A DNA stretch of 64,000 nucleotides from JACCXG01 sp963834305 (GTDB lineage Bacteria > Acidobacteriota > Vicinamibacteria > Vicinamibacterales > 2-12-FULL-66-21). This document shows positions 55,165 to 64,000 of this stretch, piece after piece; positions within the stretch are counted from its first letter, which is position 1, and every line of letters begins with the position of its first letter. The DNA lies in the NCBI GenBank assembly GCA_963834305.1, contig CAWIAX010000002.1, positions 186,001-250,000 of the forward strand, read 5' to 3'. The notes beneath the pieces are model-generated. The model had not been told where the DNA came from. It saw only the letters and a program-made list of their open reading frames with translations, and did not search any database. A program made the translations under genes and the position numbers.

Positions 55165-57839
55165 ATGTTTCTCATGCGATCGATCACGGTGGCCCTCGTG
55201 CTCGCAGCGATGCTCGCGACGGTCCACGGCCAGCGTCAGTCTCCGGCCGATCGTCCCTGGCCTCCCGCCGTGCAGGTGGCGGCGCCGGACTCGCCGCCGC
55301 TCCCGCCCGCCGATGCCTTGCAAGACGTTCTTCATGCCGCCGGGCTATCGCCTGGAGCTCGTGGCCAGCGAGCCCTTGATCCAGGAGCCGGTCGCGATCG
55401 ACTGGGACCTCGACGGCAGGCTGTGGGCGGTCGAGATGCCCGGCTTCATGGCGGACCTCACCGGGTCGACCGAGCTCGAGCCCATCGGCCGCGTCGTCGT
55501 GCTCGAAGACACCGACGGTGACGGCCGCATGGACAAGCGCACGGTGTTTGCCGATCGCCTGGTGCTGGCCCGTTCGCTCAAGGTCCTGGACCGCGGCGTG
55601 CTGGTGGCGGAGCCGCCCAACGTCTGGCTCATGCGCGACACCGACGGCGACCTGCGCATGGACGAGAAGGAGCTCGTCACCAACCAGTACGGGCGCTTCG
55701 AGGCCGATCCGCAGAACAACGCCAACGGCTTCCTCTGGGCACTCGACAACCGGATGTACACGGCCGGGCAGGCCGACATACATCTGCGGCCGAAGGGCAG
55801 GACCCTCGGCGTCGAGAAGACGCTCCAGCGCGGCGAGTGGGGGATAACCCAGGACGAGGCCGGCCGTATCTACCGGAACACAAACGAGTCCGCGCTCCAC
55901 GTCGATCTCGTGCCGACGGCCTACTTCGCGCGTCATCCCGGCCTGCTGCGCACGCGCGGCGCCTACGAGCGCCTGGCCGACGAGGCCAACGGGCTGAACA
56001 CGGTGTGGCCCGTGCGGCCGAACCCCGGCACCAACCGCGCCTACCAGACGGGCATCGACCGCGCCGACGGCACGCTCGCGAAGTTCACGTCGGTCTGCGC
56101 GCCGGAGGTGTACCGCGGCGATCGGCTGCCGGCGGATCTGCGCGGGGATGTGTTCGTGGCCGAGCCGGCCGCGAATCTCGTGAGCCGGATCGTGCTCGAC
56201 ACCAGCGGACCGTCGGTGCAGGCGCGGAAGGCGTACGAGCGGGGAGAGTTCCTGGCCTCGACCGACGAGCGGTTCCGGCCGGTGTACCTGTCGAGCGCCC
56301 CGGACGGGCTCCTCTATGTCGTGGACATGTACCGCGGCATCATCGAACACCGCATCTCGATCACGATGTATCTGCGCGATCAGATCCTGGAGCGCAAGCT
56401 GAATCAGGGCACCGGCTACGGGCGCATCTACCGGGTCGTGCACGAGACGTCCCGGCGGGATACCACCGCGCACCTGCGCGGCGCTTCGGTCGCGCAACTG
56501 GTCGAGGCGCTGGCGCATCCCAACGGCTGGTGGCGCGATACGGCCCAGCGGCTGCTCGTCGAGCGGGGGGCCGTCGCCGCGGCGCCGGCGCTGCGCGCCC
56601 TGGCGCAGGAGTCGCCGGATGCCATCCTCCGCCTCCGCGCGCTCTGGACGCTCGATGGCCTGGACCGCGGTCGACACGCCACTCGTGACGACGGCGCTGG
56701 CGGACGTGTCGCGCGAGGTTCGTGCCGCCGCCGTCCGGATCGCCGAGCGCTGGCTCGACGAGCAAGACCCATCCGATCGGCCGGGCAGTGGCCGGGCTGA
56801 TCGACGATCCGGACGCCGCCGTCCGGCGTCAGGTCGCCGCCTCGATCGGCGTCCTGCCGCCGGCGGAGCGGACGGCCGCCCAGGTCGCCATGCTCGACCG
56901 CCACGGCGACGATCCCGTGACGCTCGACGCCACGCTGAGCGGCGCGGCCGGCACGGAAGCGGCCCTGCTTCGCGGCCTGCTGCAGGCAGGCGGCGAGGCC
57001 ACTCCGCAACGCGACGCCGCGATCACGATGATCGCCGCCACCATCGTCCGGCGCGGCGAAGAGGTGGACGCGGTGTTCGCCCCGCTGACGGAGGAATCGC
57101 GCGCGGCCTGGCAGCGTTCAGCGCTGCTCGCCGGCGCGGAGGTCGCACTGCTCGGCGCGAGGATGCCGGGAACCCCGGCTCCACGGCCGCCCGTCACCGC
57201 CGCCGCGGCGCCCCCCTGTCCGACCTGTCCCGGAGGACGTGCCGGCCCCGGCGGCGCCTATGCCTTCACGAAACCGGTCCCGGCAGCGCGAGGCAACCGT
57301 GGCGCGGGGCCGCGAACTGCGGCTGCACGAGCGAGCCCGCTGGACTCGTGGCTCTTGCCGCGGCTGGCGGCGACCTCGGACGCCGGGCGGAGCGCGCGCT
57401 CACCCGGGTGACGTGGACCGGCAAGAGCGGGGCAGTCACGGCGGTGCCGCTCACGGCACTCGAGCAGCAGCGGTTCGATGCCGGCCGCGAGATCTATCGC
57501 AACGTGTGCCAGGCCTGCCACCAGCCCGACGGACGCGGGCAGGACAAGATTGCCCCCGCCCTGGTCGGCTCGGCGATTGCGCTGGCTCCCGCGGCGATTG
57601 CGGCGCGCGTGCTCCTGCACGGCAAGGAAGGGGCGATCGGACTGATGCCCCCCATCGGGGCTGCGTTCGGCGACGAACAGGTGGCCGGCGTGCTGACCTA
57701 TATCCGTCGGGAATGGGGCCAGACCGCTACCGCTGTCGATCCCGCCACGATCAGGGCGGTGCGGGCGGCCACGCGCGATCGGACACGTCCGTGGACCGAG
57801 GCCGAGCTAGAAGCCCTGCCGGAATGGACCGGCCGGTAG
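55165..57839 (+). CDS. PVC-type heme-binding dehydrogenase with HEAT and cytochrome c parts (several frameshifts)
   Basis: A signal peptide (FLMRSITVALVLAAMLATVHG) precedes a long beta-propeller domain: PPGYRLELVASEPLIQEPVAIDWDLDGRLWAVEMPG, LEDTDGDGRMDKRTVFAD and PDGLLYVVDMYRGIIEH. HEAT-like repeats follow from about 56480, and a C-terminal cytochrome c domain carries the heme motif CQACH (near base 57508) with a later Met-containing segment GLMPPIG. Frame changes are near 55322, 56680, 56770 and 57340. Such large secreted proteins are common in Acidobacteriota and Planctomycetes and are thought to oxidise sugars. The start is 27 bases from the divergent gene. Confidence 0.82.
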
Positions 57840-57897
57840 TTCTTACACGACCGCATCATCGCAAGTCGGCGGTGTAGGGGCCTGCCTAAGCGGACTC

Positions 57898-57917
57898 CGG
57901 AAAAACTTCCGGTTTTC
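57898..57917 (+). terminator. intrinsic terminator after the heme-binding dehydrogenase
   Basis: Stem CCGGAA (57898-57903) and TTCCGG (57908-57913) with an AAAC loop, followed by TTTT. It lies 59 bases after the stop. Confidence 0.65.
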
Positions 57918-58008
57918 ACTAGTGGATCGTCGCATCCCGGCTGATGGGCGCAAAGGGCGCTGCAGTTGCATAGGGGCCTATGCAATGAAACTGAAAAAGG
58001 AGATTTCC

Positions 58009-58530
58009 ATGAAGCACACACTGTCGGGCGCGCTGACTGTTTTCGCCTGCGCCCTGGCCACCGTTTCGGCCCAGACACCGCCCGCGGGCGGGGCTCAGAC
58101 ACCGCCAGCCGGCGGGGCCCAGACGCCGCCCGCCATCAGCACACCTGCCGCGGCCAACACGGTCACCGTGACCGGATGCCTCGCGCGCGCGGACGCGGCC
58201 GCGCCGACCGGTACTGCCGGCACGGCGGGCGCCGCGATGGACGCCACCAAGTTCGTGCTCAAGACGGCGGGCGGCGCCGCGGCCCCTGGCGCGGCCACGG
58301 CCGGGACGACGGGGACGGCAAAGGCGGGAACTGCCAGCTCGTACCGGCTGGATGCCGCTGATGCCAAGCTGTCGCCGCACGTCGGTCACCAGATCGAAGT
58401 GACGGGCTCGGTCGAGAAGATGCAGGCCGGCGCCTCGGCGGAAGCCGGCGCGGCCGCGTCCACTCCGATGGCGCCCAAGCTGAAGGTCGAGTCGGTGAAG
58501 ATGATCGCAGCGACCTGCGACTCGAAGTAA
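58009..58530 (+). CDS. small secreted low-complexity protein
   Basis: ATG 58009 has AAGGAG seven bases upstream and is preferred to ATG 57985. The 173-residue product has a signal peptide (TLSGALTVFACALATVSA) followed by three QTPPAGGA-type repeats. The rest is rich in Ala, Gly and Thr with short conserved-looking parts: TVTVTGCLARAD, SSYRLDAADAKLSPHVGHQIEVTGSVEK and LKVESVKMIAATC. These strand-like segments and the paired cysteines resemble an OB-fold-like secreted domain, but I cannot name a family. A strong terminator follows. Confidence 0.75.
   Translation: MKHTLSGALTVFACALATVSAQTPPAGGAQTPPAGGAQTPPAISTPAAANTVTVTGCLARADAAAPTGTAGTAGAAMDATKFVLKTAGGAAAPGAATAGTTGTAKAGTASSYRLDAADAKLSPHVGHQIEVTGSVEKMQAGASAEAGAAASTPMAPKLKVESVKMIAATCDSK
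58072..58134 (+). repeat. 24-bp tandem repeat inside the secreted protein
   Basis: Two full 24-bp units and a 15-bp part unit, each opening CAGAC(A/G)CCGCC. They encode the QTPPAGGA repeats, so copy number can vary without changing the frame. Confidence 0.85.
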
Positions 58531-58550
58531 CGACGCACCGCCGTACGAAC

Positions 58551-58580
58551 CCGGGGCGCACCGCCGTCGGTGCGCCCCGG
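58551..58580. terminator. strong hairpin between convergent genes
   Basis: A perfect 13-bp stem CCGGGGCGCACCG / CGGTGCGCCCCGG with a CCGT loop lies between two convergent genes and could stop transcription from both sides. There is no clear T tract. Confidence 0.7.
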
Positions 58581-58612
58581 TCCTACCTGCCGATCCCTGG
58601 CCCGTCCCCGCT

Positions 58613-59813
58613 TCAGCTTCCGGCCGCTCTCCACGTCCACGTCCACGTCACATCCATCTGCGGGCGGTAGTGCAGCGGCGTCAGCCTCGCCGGACGGTCG
58701 ATCGCCAGCACCACGCCGGCCGCCGGCAGGGCAATCGTGTTGGCTACCAGCCGGAAGGCAAAGGCCTGTCCGGTTTCGCGGCACGCGATCGTGACCGTTC
58801 CTTCCGGTGCGCCCGTATCCGGCCGGCCGCCCGTAAAGCCCAGCCAGAGCCGCGCCTCCTGGTAGAGCGTGGGAGAGTGGGCGACGGTCACCGCGCCGCC
58901 GGGACTGATCACCGTGTACGGCTCGCTCGGCCCGCTGGTGACCTCGAACGTCAGGTTGCCGCAGCCGAAGATCCGGAACGACGCAGCGCGCGCGAAGGTC
59001 TTGCCGGCGTAGACGTCGTTGAACGCGATGACCCCGCCCGGGTTCGACGTCTCGTCCACCGAGACGCGCGTCGGCAGCGTGTCGTAGCACGGAGGGGCCA
59101 CCACCGTGGGATGGGTGTAGGTCAGGGGGTGCGGGAGGTCGTCGGCTGACCAGGGTCGCGGCGTGGCCAGATGCCGCCCGGCCCAGGCCTCGACCACGAG
59201 CGACGCGAGCAACGGCCCGTCCGCGCCGTAGACCTGCGCCGGATCCAGCCGCCACGGCTGGCCGTCCTGCGCCTGCCACATGGCGAAGAGCCGATCGACA
59301 TTCGCGTGCAGCGGGAAGACGAACGGATCGCGGAAGGACAGGTGCGCCCGGGAGGGGGTCGCGAGGGCGTAGAGCTCCTGCGCGTCCACCCGCTTCCGCT
59401 CGAGGAGCGCCCGCATCTGCGCGAAGCTCTCCGCGCCGACAATCTCCGAGTCCGCCGGGAGGATCGCCGCTGGCGCCGCGGCCGCCTCCGGGGAATCCCC
59501 GAACAGGCCCGTGGGACCATCGTTCCAGTCCCAATAGTGCAGCGAGAGCTGCGGATCCACGTCGCGCAGCAGCCCTTCGAAGCGGTTGCACTGCTCGCGA
59601 AGCCAGGGCAGGAATTCGACCCCGTAGCGCCTGTGCGACGCCTGCAGCAGCTCGTCCTGATCGAACCACGTGCTCAGCGACGCCGGCGGAAGATCGGGCC
59701 CGACCCCGGCGGCGTGTTTGACCGAGCAGCGCCAGCAGCGCGCTCTCGAACCGTGTCCTCTCGTAGGGTGTGATGGTGCGGATATTTCGTCGAACGCCGT
59801 CCCCGAGTGCCAT
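58613..59813 (-). CDS. tyrosinase-family copper protein, possibly inactive (one frameshift)
   Basis: ATG 59813 gives MALGDGVRRNIRTITPYERTRFESALLALLGQ, then a frame change near 59720 into the main body. It has EFLPWLREQCNRFEGLLRDVDPQLSLHYWDWND, and FRDPFVFPLHANVDRLFAMWQ near the CuB region. The usual FLPWH motif reads LPWLR here, so a CuA histidine is replaced by Leu. The first CuA histidines are also hard to find. Beyond residue 240 is a beta-rich C-terminal domain. Tyrosinases oxidise phenols; this one may be inactive or use another chemistry. No export signal is seen. Confidence 0.75.
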
Positions 59814-60059
59814 GGCTTGCTCCTCAGGCCCCGCTCGCGGGACCTTCCGTTCCTGACACTCACTGGTGACGGCCACGGTCCGGGCGTTTCACGGGCGCGG
59901 TAACGATTTCCCTTCTCGCTGCACCAAGGAGATGGACGCCGTTCCGGCGGCCGGGCGTGGAGGTGGGGAACACATGAGATTGGGAGCGCGATCGGACGGC
60001 AGAGGTGACGAAAGGCTGAGCATTGCGTGCCATCACCGCGCGTTCTATGATGGCCTCGT

Positions 60060-60644
60060 TTGCCGCCCTACCTGCCACGACACGACTTCGACAGCGCCTA
60101 CATCCGCCGCCTGGTCGATGAAGATCCCGCGACTGAACAACACTTCACGAAGTATTTCGGCGACCTGCTCGCCCTCAAGCTCAGGAGCCGGCTGCGTTCG
60201 CCGGCGCTCGTGGAAGACGCCCGGCAGGAGACGTTCGTGCGCGTCCTGACCACGCTCAAGAAACGGGGCGGGCTGGAGCGCGCCGAAACGCTGGGAGCCT
60301 TCGTCAACGCGGTGTGCAACAACGTCCTGTTCGAGCTCTATCGATCGCAGGCGCGGACGACGCCGCTGCCCGAGGAGGCGCCCGATCCCCCTGACACGAC
60401 GGCACCAGGGGCGGAATCGTCGCTGCTGCGCGACGAGGACCACGCCCGGCTCCGCGCGGCGCTTCTGGCGCTGCCGGCAAAGGAACAGGACCTGCTGCGC
60501 TGGCTCTTCCTCGAAGAGCGCGACAAGGACGACGTGTGCCGGGAGCTGCAGATCGATCGCAGCTACCTGCGCGTGCTGCTCTTCCGGGCCAAGCACCGCC
60601 TGCGGGAGCAGCTCGCGCTCAGCAGCGAGCGAGCCACGATATGA
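60060..60644 (+). CDS. ECF-like RNA polymerase sigma factor
   Basis: The 194-residue protein starts at TTG 60060; the ATG codons just upstream are out of frame. Region 2: EQHFTKYFGDLLALKLRSRL, LVEDARQETFVRVLTTL and AFVNAVCNNVLFELYRSQ. Region 4: LPAKEQDLLRWLFLEERDKDDVCRELQIDRSYLRVLLFRAKHRLRE, a helix-turn-helix. It is intact. Its stop overlaps the next start (ATGA), and that gene encodes a zinc-binding anti-sigma candidate, making a coupled regulatory unit ahead of a CHAT protein. Confidence 0.88.
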   Translation: MPPYLPRHDFDSAYIRRLVDEDPATEQHFTKYFGDLLALKLRSRLRSPALVEDARQETFVRVLTTLKKRGGLERAETLGAFVNAVCNNVLFELYRSQARTTPLPEEAPDPPDTTAPGAESSLLRDEDHARLRAALLALPAKEQDLLRWLFLEERDKDDVCRELQIDRSYLRVLLFRAKHRLREQLALSSERATI

Positions 60645-61312
60645 CGCACGACACCGCAATCGAGACGATGGCTGCCGAACGGTATCTGCTCGACGAAATG
60701 TCGGAGGTGGAGCGGCACCGCTTCGAGGAGCACTTCTTCGCGTGCGCGGAGTGCGCGGAGAGCCTCCGGATCGGCAGCTGGCTGTCGCGCGATGCCGCCA
60801 CGCTGTTTGCGCCGGCGCCGCCCGGACGGGTCGCCGTCCACCCGGCCGCGCTGACCGCGCGGCGGCGGCCGTCATGGATGCCGTCGCCGGCGGTGTTCGT
60901 GCCGTGGGCCGCGGCCGCGACGCTGGCGCTCGCGCTCGGCCTGCAGGTTGCCGGCCCGGGCGGCGGCGGGTCCGACAGCGATCCGCGAGTCCTCGCCACG
61001 GTGCCGCTCCGGCCCGCGACACGCGGCGCCGTTGCCGCGGTGGCGGTGCCGCCCGGGGATGGGCACCTGGCGCTGGCGCTCGACGTCAACGCCGGGGCGC
61101 CCGGTGATATCGTCAGCTACCAGCTCGCGCGCGAGAACGGCGCGAGGATCGGGACCGGCAGCGCCACTGTTCCAGCGGCCGGTACACCGATGGTCGTGCT
61201 CGTCGCCGCGCGTCCGCTTCGCGCCGGCGGGCAGTTCGTCCTCACGCTGGGCCCGACGCAGGATGCGGCGGCGCCGCCAGCCGAATACCGCTTCACCGTG
61301 AACCGCCAGTGA
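60641..61312 (+). CDS. zinc-finger anti-sigma-like membrane protein
   Basis: The 223-residue protein starts at ATG 60641 in the sigma stop. Near the N-terminus His31-x3-Cys35-x2-Cys38 (HFFACAEC) makes the zinc-binding anti-sigma motif. A hydrophobic span (about residues 85-104) anchors it in the membrane. The outside part has about 115 residues of beta-strand pattern (DGHLALALDVNAGAPGDIVSYQLA, PMVVLVAARPL and a closing YRFTVNRQ), likely a sensory or binding beta-sandwich. It probably holds the sigma factor inactive until the outer domain perceives a signal. Confidence 0.8.
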   Translation: MTHDTAIETMAAERYLLDEMSEVERHRFEEHFFACAECAESLRIGSWLSRDAATLFAPAPPGRVAVHPAALTARRRPSWMPSPAVFVPWAAAATLALALGLQVAGPGGGGSDSDPRVLATVPLRPATRGAVAAVAVPPGDGHLALALDVNAGAPGDIVSYQLARENGARIGTGSATVPAAGTPMVVLVAARPLRAGGQFVLTLGPTQDAAAPPAEYRFTVNRQ

Positions 61313-61328
61313 AAGGGAGAGCCGCAGG

Positions 61329-62162
61329 ATGGAGACCGATCGCCGCTTCATCTTCCGTGGGGAGGCCGCCGCGGCCGGCGGCAGGATCAGCCGCCCGAAG
61401 GACTTCGTCATCGACGCTGGGGGCGCCAGCTCGCTGACCGTGGCGGGCGGCCGCTCGCGCGGCGAGCTCGGACGCACCAGGTTCGGGGAGTTCGCCAGCT
61501 TCCGCTCGGCGAGCACCTTCGCGGAAGGGGTGTTCGACGATCGCCAGCAGCTGCGCGAGGTCACCCACGGCCGCGTCCGCGAAGATACCCTGACGACCAC
61601 CACCGTCGTGCGGGCGGACGTCCGGGAGATTGCCGTCGGCGCGGATCCCACGCTGCGCGTCGAGCTGCTGCAGGCGGCGTTGACCGCCCGCAGCCCGCAG
61701 GCGAGCGGTGAGCCCTCCATCAAGACGGGCGATCTCCGGATTGCCGGCGTGGACATCGGCGGCCACGCGCTCGTCGTCGATCTCGACCCGGAGCTGTTCG
61801 AGCGCTACGACACGAAAGCCAAGCTGCTGACCGCGGTCGAGAAGCCGGCGTTCGTCCGCCAGAAGGGGGCCAGCCTCCTGATGGGCGGGGCGTCGGGCCG
61901 CCGCTACCTGATGCAGGCGGACGGTACCATCTACGCCAGCGTCGTGCGGGAGATCCGGTGGAAAGGCCGGGCGTTCCCGGGCGCGACGATCGAGCACCAT
62001 CGGGTGCGGGTCCCCGGGTTCGGCCGCATCTTCTTCGGCGAGATCTTCGTCACCGCCGGGTCACGGCGCCTGACGATGATGCGCCTCGAGCTGGGGTCGC
62101 CGATGGGCGGGTTCATGGCCTTCGACGAGGTCGGCACCAACGGCTCCTGGTATCCCCCATGA
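61329..62162 (+). CDS. unrecognised 277-residue protein
   Basis: ATG 61329 has an AGGGAG site about 12 bases upstream. No signal peptide or membrane span is seen. The sequence is regular and not low-complexity, with segments such as METDRRFIFRGEAAAAGG, LTTTTVVRADVREIAVGADP, HALVVDLDPELFERYDT and RRLTMMRLELGSPMGGFMAFDEVGTNGSWYPP. The last part looks beta-rich. I cannot assign a family. It lies 16 bases after the anti-sigma gene and 12 before the CHAT gene, so it is probably part of the same unit, perhaps as substrate or partner of the CHAT protein. Confidence 0.7.
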   Translation: METDRRFIFRGEAAAAGGRISRPKDFVIDAGGASSLTVAGGRSRGELGRTRFGEFASFRSASTFAEGVFDDRQQLREVTHGRVREDTLTTTTVVRADVREIAVGADPTLRVELLQAALTARSPQASGEPSIKTGDLRIAGVDIGGHALVVDLDPELFERYDTKAKLLTAVEKPAFVRQKGASLLMGGASGRRYLMQADGTIYASVVREIRWKGRAFPGATIEHHRVRVPGFGRIFFGEIFVTAGSRRLTMMRLELGSPMGGFMAFDEVGTNGSWYPP

Positions 62163-62174
62163 TGTAATGAGCGC

Positions 62175-64000
62175 ATGCGATGGCGGGCAGTCGCGCTGCT
62201 GCTTGCGCTCGGCGTGCCGGCCGGCCCGGCGTGCTCCACGGCTGGGGGCCGGCTGACGCAGCTGTACGGCGAGGCCCGCGAAGACGTGCTGCGCGGCGCC
62301 CTGCCGGAGGCGCTCGTCCGGATCGAGCAGGGGCGCCTCGCGTCCGCCAGCGGGCCCGCGGAGTGGCGCTGGAAGTTCCGCCTGCTCCACGCCGAAGTCC
62401 TCCTGCTGCAGCGGGAGATCCCGGCGGCTGTCGCGCTGCTCGCGTCCTCGTCCTCCGACGACACTCCACCCGACACGCTCGCCGCACGACGGACGTACCT
62501 GCTGGCGCGTGCGCGGAGCGCGCAGGGGGAATTTCCAGCGGCGCTGGCGGCGCTGGCAGATGCGCGCCGTCAGGCGGCCGCGGCCCGGCCCGCCGGGCCC
62601 GGCGGTGCCGCTGAAGATGTCCTGTTCGACATCGACGCCCTGCAGGGGCAGATGCTGCTGCGGACGGGGCGCTGGGAGGAAGCCGAGCGGCTGCTGCGCG
62701 ACCTCCTGGCGCGGGCGGCCGCGCAGGGCAGCCCGTACTATCAGGCGGTTGCGCTGCACAACCTGGGAAGCGGACGGGTGGTCCGCAGCCGCTTCGACGA
62801 GGCGCTCGCCTTCTTCGAGCAGCTGATCGCGCTGAAGGGGCTCGAGCCGTATGCCGTGTATGTCACCGCGCTGAGCAATGCCGGCCTGTGCTATGCACGG
62901 CTCGGCCAGTTCGACAACGCGGCCGCCATCCAGCGGCGCGCCATCGCCATCCACGAGAAGCGCGGCATCTCGACCTACCTGGAACAGGCGCTCGGCGAGC
63001 TCGGCAACACCTACGTGCTCCGCGAGGATGCCCGGCAGGGCATGGCGTACCTGCGCCGGGCGTTCGAGATGGCGGAGGGGGCCGGCCTGACTGCCGATGC
63101 CGCGCTGTGGGCCGGCAACCTGGCTGAGGCGGCCGCCGATCTCGGCCACTTCGACGAGGCCGAGCGGTTCAACCGCGAGGCGATCCGCCTCGCCGGCCAG
63201 TCGCGGGGCCAGCAGCTCTACACCGTGCTCAACGCCGGGCAGATCGCGGCGGGCCGTGGCCGGCTCGAGGAAGCCGGCCGCCACTATCGCGAGGCGTTGT
63301 CGGCGGCCACCGACGATCCGGCCGTGCAGTGGGAGGCGTACACCGGCCTCGCCAAGGTCGCGCGCGCGTCGGGGGACGACCCCGCCGCGATGCGGCATTT
63401 CGAATCCGCGGTGCAGACCATCCAGCGGGTTCGATCCGATCTGCAGAAGGCCGAATATCGCCTGACCTTCCTCGCCCGGGTCCTGCGGTTCTACCAGGAC
63501 TACGTCGACACCCTCGTAGCCGCCGGCCAGGTCGTGCGGGCGCTCGAAGTGGCCGACGGCAGCCGGGCCGTTGTCCTGGCGGAACGGATGGGCGGGAGTC
63601 CCCGGCTGCACACCGTGGACGCGAAGCGGATGATCGCCGGAGCCGCGCGGTCGCGCAGCGTCTGGCTCGCGTACTGGCTCGCGCCGGGCCGTTCGTATGC
63701 CTGGGTGGTGACACCCCGCGGCATCCAGTGCATCACGCTGCCCGGTGAGGCCGAGATCGAGAGGGCCGTCAAGGGGCACCGCGCCATGATCGAACGGACG
63801 TCGGTCGATCCGCTTGCCTCGCCGGGCTCGCCCGGGGATGCGCTCTTTGCCGCGGTCGTGGCGCCGGCCGCCCCCTTCATCCCCGCCGGCGCCAGCGTCC
63901 GCATCGTCCCGGACGGCGCGCTGCACGGCGTGAACTTCGAGACGCTTCCCGTGGACGGCCCGCGGCGCCACTACTGGATCGAGGATGTGACGGTGGCGAT
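62175..64000 (+). CDS. TPR-CHAT domain protein (3' end beyond window)
   Basis: From ATG 62175 an open frame of 608 codons runs to the window edge without a stop. The start is hydrophobic (MRWRAVALLLALGVPAGPAC), likely a signal. From about residue 30 to 470 are TPR-like helical repeats: FDEALAFFEQLIALKGL, YVTALSNAGLCYARLGQFDNAAAIQRRAIAI and ALGELGNTYVLREDARQGMAYLRRAFEMA. From about residue 500 begins the CHAT caspase-like domain: SVWLAYWLAPGRSYAWVVTPRG, VRIVPDGALHGVNFETLPVDG and YWIEDVTVA. The catalytic His and Cys lie beyond the window. Peptidase activity is predicted by family only. Confidence 0.85.
   Translation, partial: MRWRAVALLLALGVPAGPACSTAGGRLTQLYGEAREDVLRGALPEALVRIEQGRLASASGPAEWRWKFRLLHAEVLLLQREIPAAVALLASSSSDDTPPDTLAARRTYLLARARSAQGEFPAALAALADARRQAAAARPAGPGGAAEDVLFDIDALQGQMLLRTGRWEEAERLLRDLLARAAAQGSPYYQAVALHNLGSGRVVRSRFDEALAFFEQLIALKGLEPYAVYVTALSNAGLCYARLGQFDNAAAIQRRAIAIHEKRGISTYLEQALGELGNTYVLREDARQGMAYLRRAFEMAEGAGLTADAALWAGNLAEAAADLGHFDEAERFNREAIRLAGQSRGQQLYTVLNAGQIAAGRGRLEEAGRHYREALSAATDDPAVQWEAYTGLAKVARASGDDPAAMRHFESAVQTIQRVRSDLQKAEYRLTFLARVLRFYQDYVDTLVAAGQVVRALEVADGSRAVVLAERMGGSPRLHTVDAKRMIAGAARSRSVWLAYWLAPGRSYAWVVTPRGIQCITLPGEAEIERAVKGHRAMIERTSVDPLASPGSPGDALFAAVVAPAAPFIPAGASVRIVPDGALHGVNFETLPVDGPRRHYWIEDVTVA

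Noticed and set aside
58072..58134. Short regular repeats as a CRISPR array
   Set aside because: Units are contiguous 24-bp tandem copies inside a coding frame, without spacers.

Overview
The window is very GC-rich (about 70 %), gene-dense bacterial chromosome. Gene content suggests Acidobacteriota, probably Vicinamibacteria: secreted VWA-domain proteins, paired ECF sigma/anti-sigma loci with HEAT-repeat or CHAT partners, PQQ-propeller and heme-binding dehydrogenases, many Tat- or Sec-exported hydrolases, and an SpmA/SpmB pair. This placement is inference from gene content; the window has no rRNA gene. Many genes are interrupted by single frameshifts, including universally conserved ones such as der. 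Most are therefore probably residual indels of a long-read or metagenome assembly, not true pseudogenes.

Layout. 1-8 kb is a co-directional housekeeping block: MsbA-type exporter (partial), yicC, gmk, rpoZ, coaBC, family-4 uracil-DNA glycosylase and priA. A site-2-type protease and an HU/IHF gene run leftward at 7.8-9.1 kb. They are followed rightward by der, a hybrid histidine kinase, a MerR regulator and tRNA-Pro(GGG) with its terminator. Directly behind the tRNA lies a compact restriction-modification pair (BglII-type nuclease plus MT-A70 methylase, 13.3-14.5 kb), the clearest acquired unit. 14.5-22.7 kb holds exported catabolic proteins (sugar isomerase-like, esterase, DUF885, tannase) and a small nucleotidyltransferase gene pair. 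22.8-26.2 kb holds a beta-sandwich protein and a PQQ propeller separated by dispersed repeats.

26.4-29.5 kb is a YtrA-type GntR regulator with a clear operator/promoter, followed by a badly frame-disrupted ABC transporter. 29.7-33.7 kb is an ECF sigma, anti-sigma, HEAT, HEAT operon. 33.7-35.0 kb encodes a three-repeat secreted protein and an unknown exported protein. 35.0-36.3 kb is a gene-free array of repeats related, in inverted orientation, to those at 22.8-24.8 kb. 36.3-39.8 kb carries a GT39-like glycosyltransferase and a hybrid kinase. 40.0-43.3 kb has two divergent alkaline phosphatases (PhoX and PafA types). 43.3-48.7 kb holds an MFS exporter, two VWA proteins, spmAB and a bacilliredoxin.

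48.7-57.8 kb is a second catabolic island: an esterase/FGE-like fusion, a leftward amidohydrolase, alpha-glucuronidase (GH67), glucuronoyl esterase (CE15) operon for glucuronoxylan side chains, and a large exported heme-binding dehydrogenase. 58.0-59.8 kb has a small secreted repeat protein and a tyrosinase-like protein lacking an expected copper ligand. 60.1 kb to the end is an operon of ECF-like sigma factor, zinc-binding anti-sigma, an unrecognised 277-residue protein and a TPR-CHAT peptidase running off the window. This is the best candidate for an uncharacterised regulated system.
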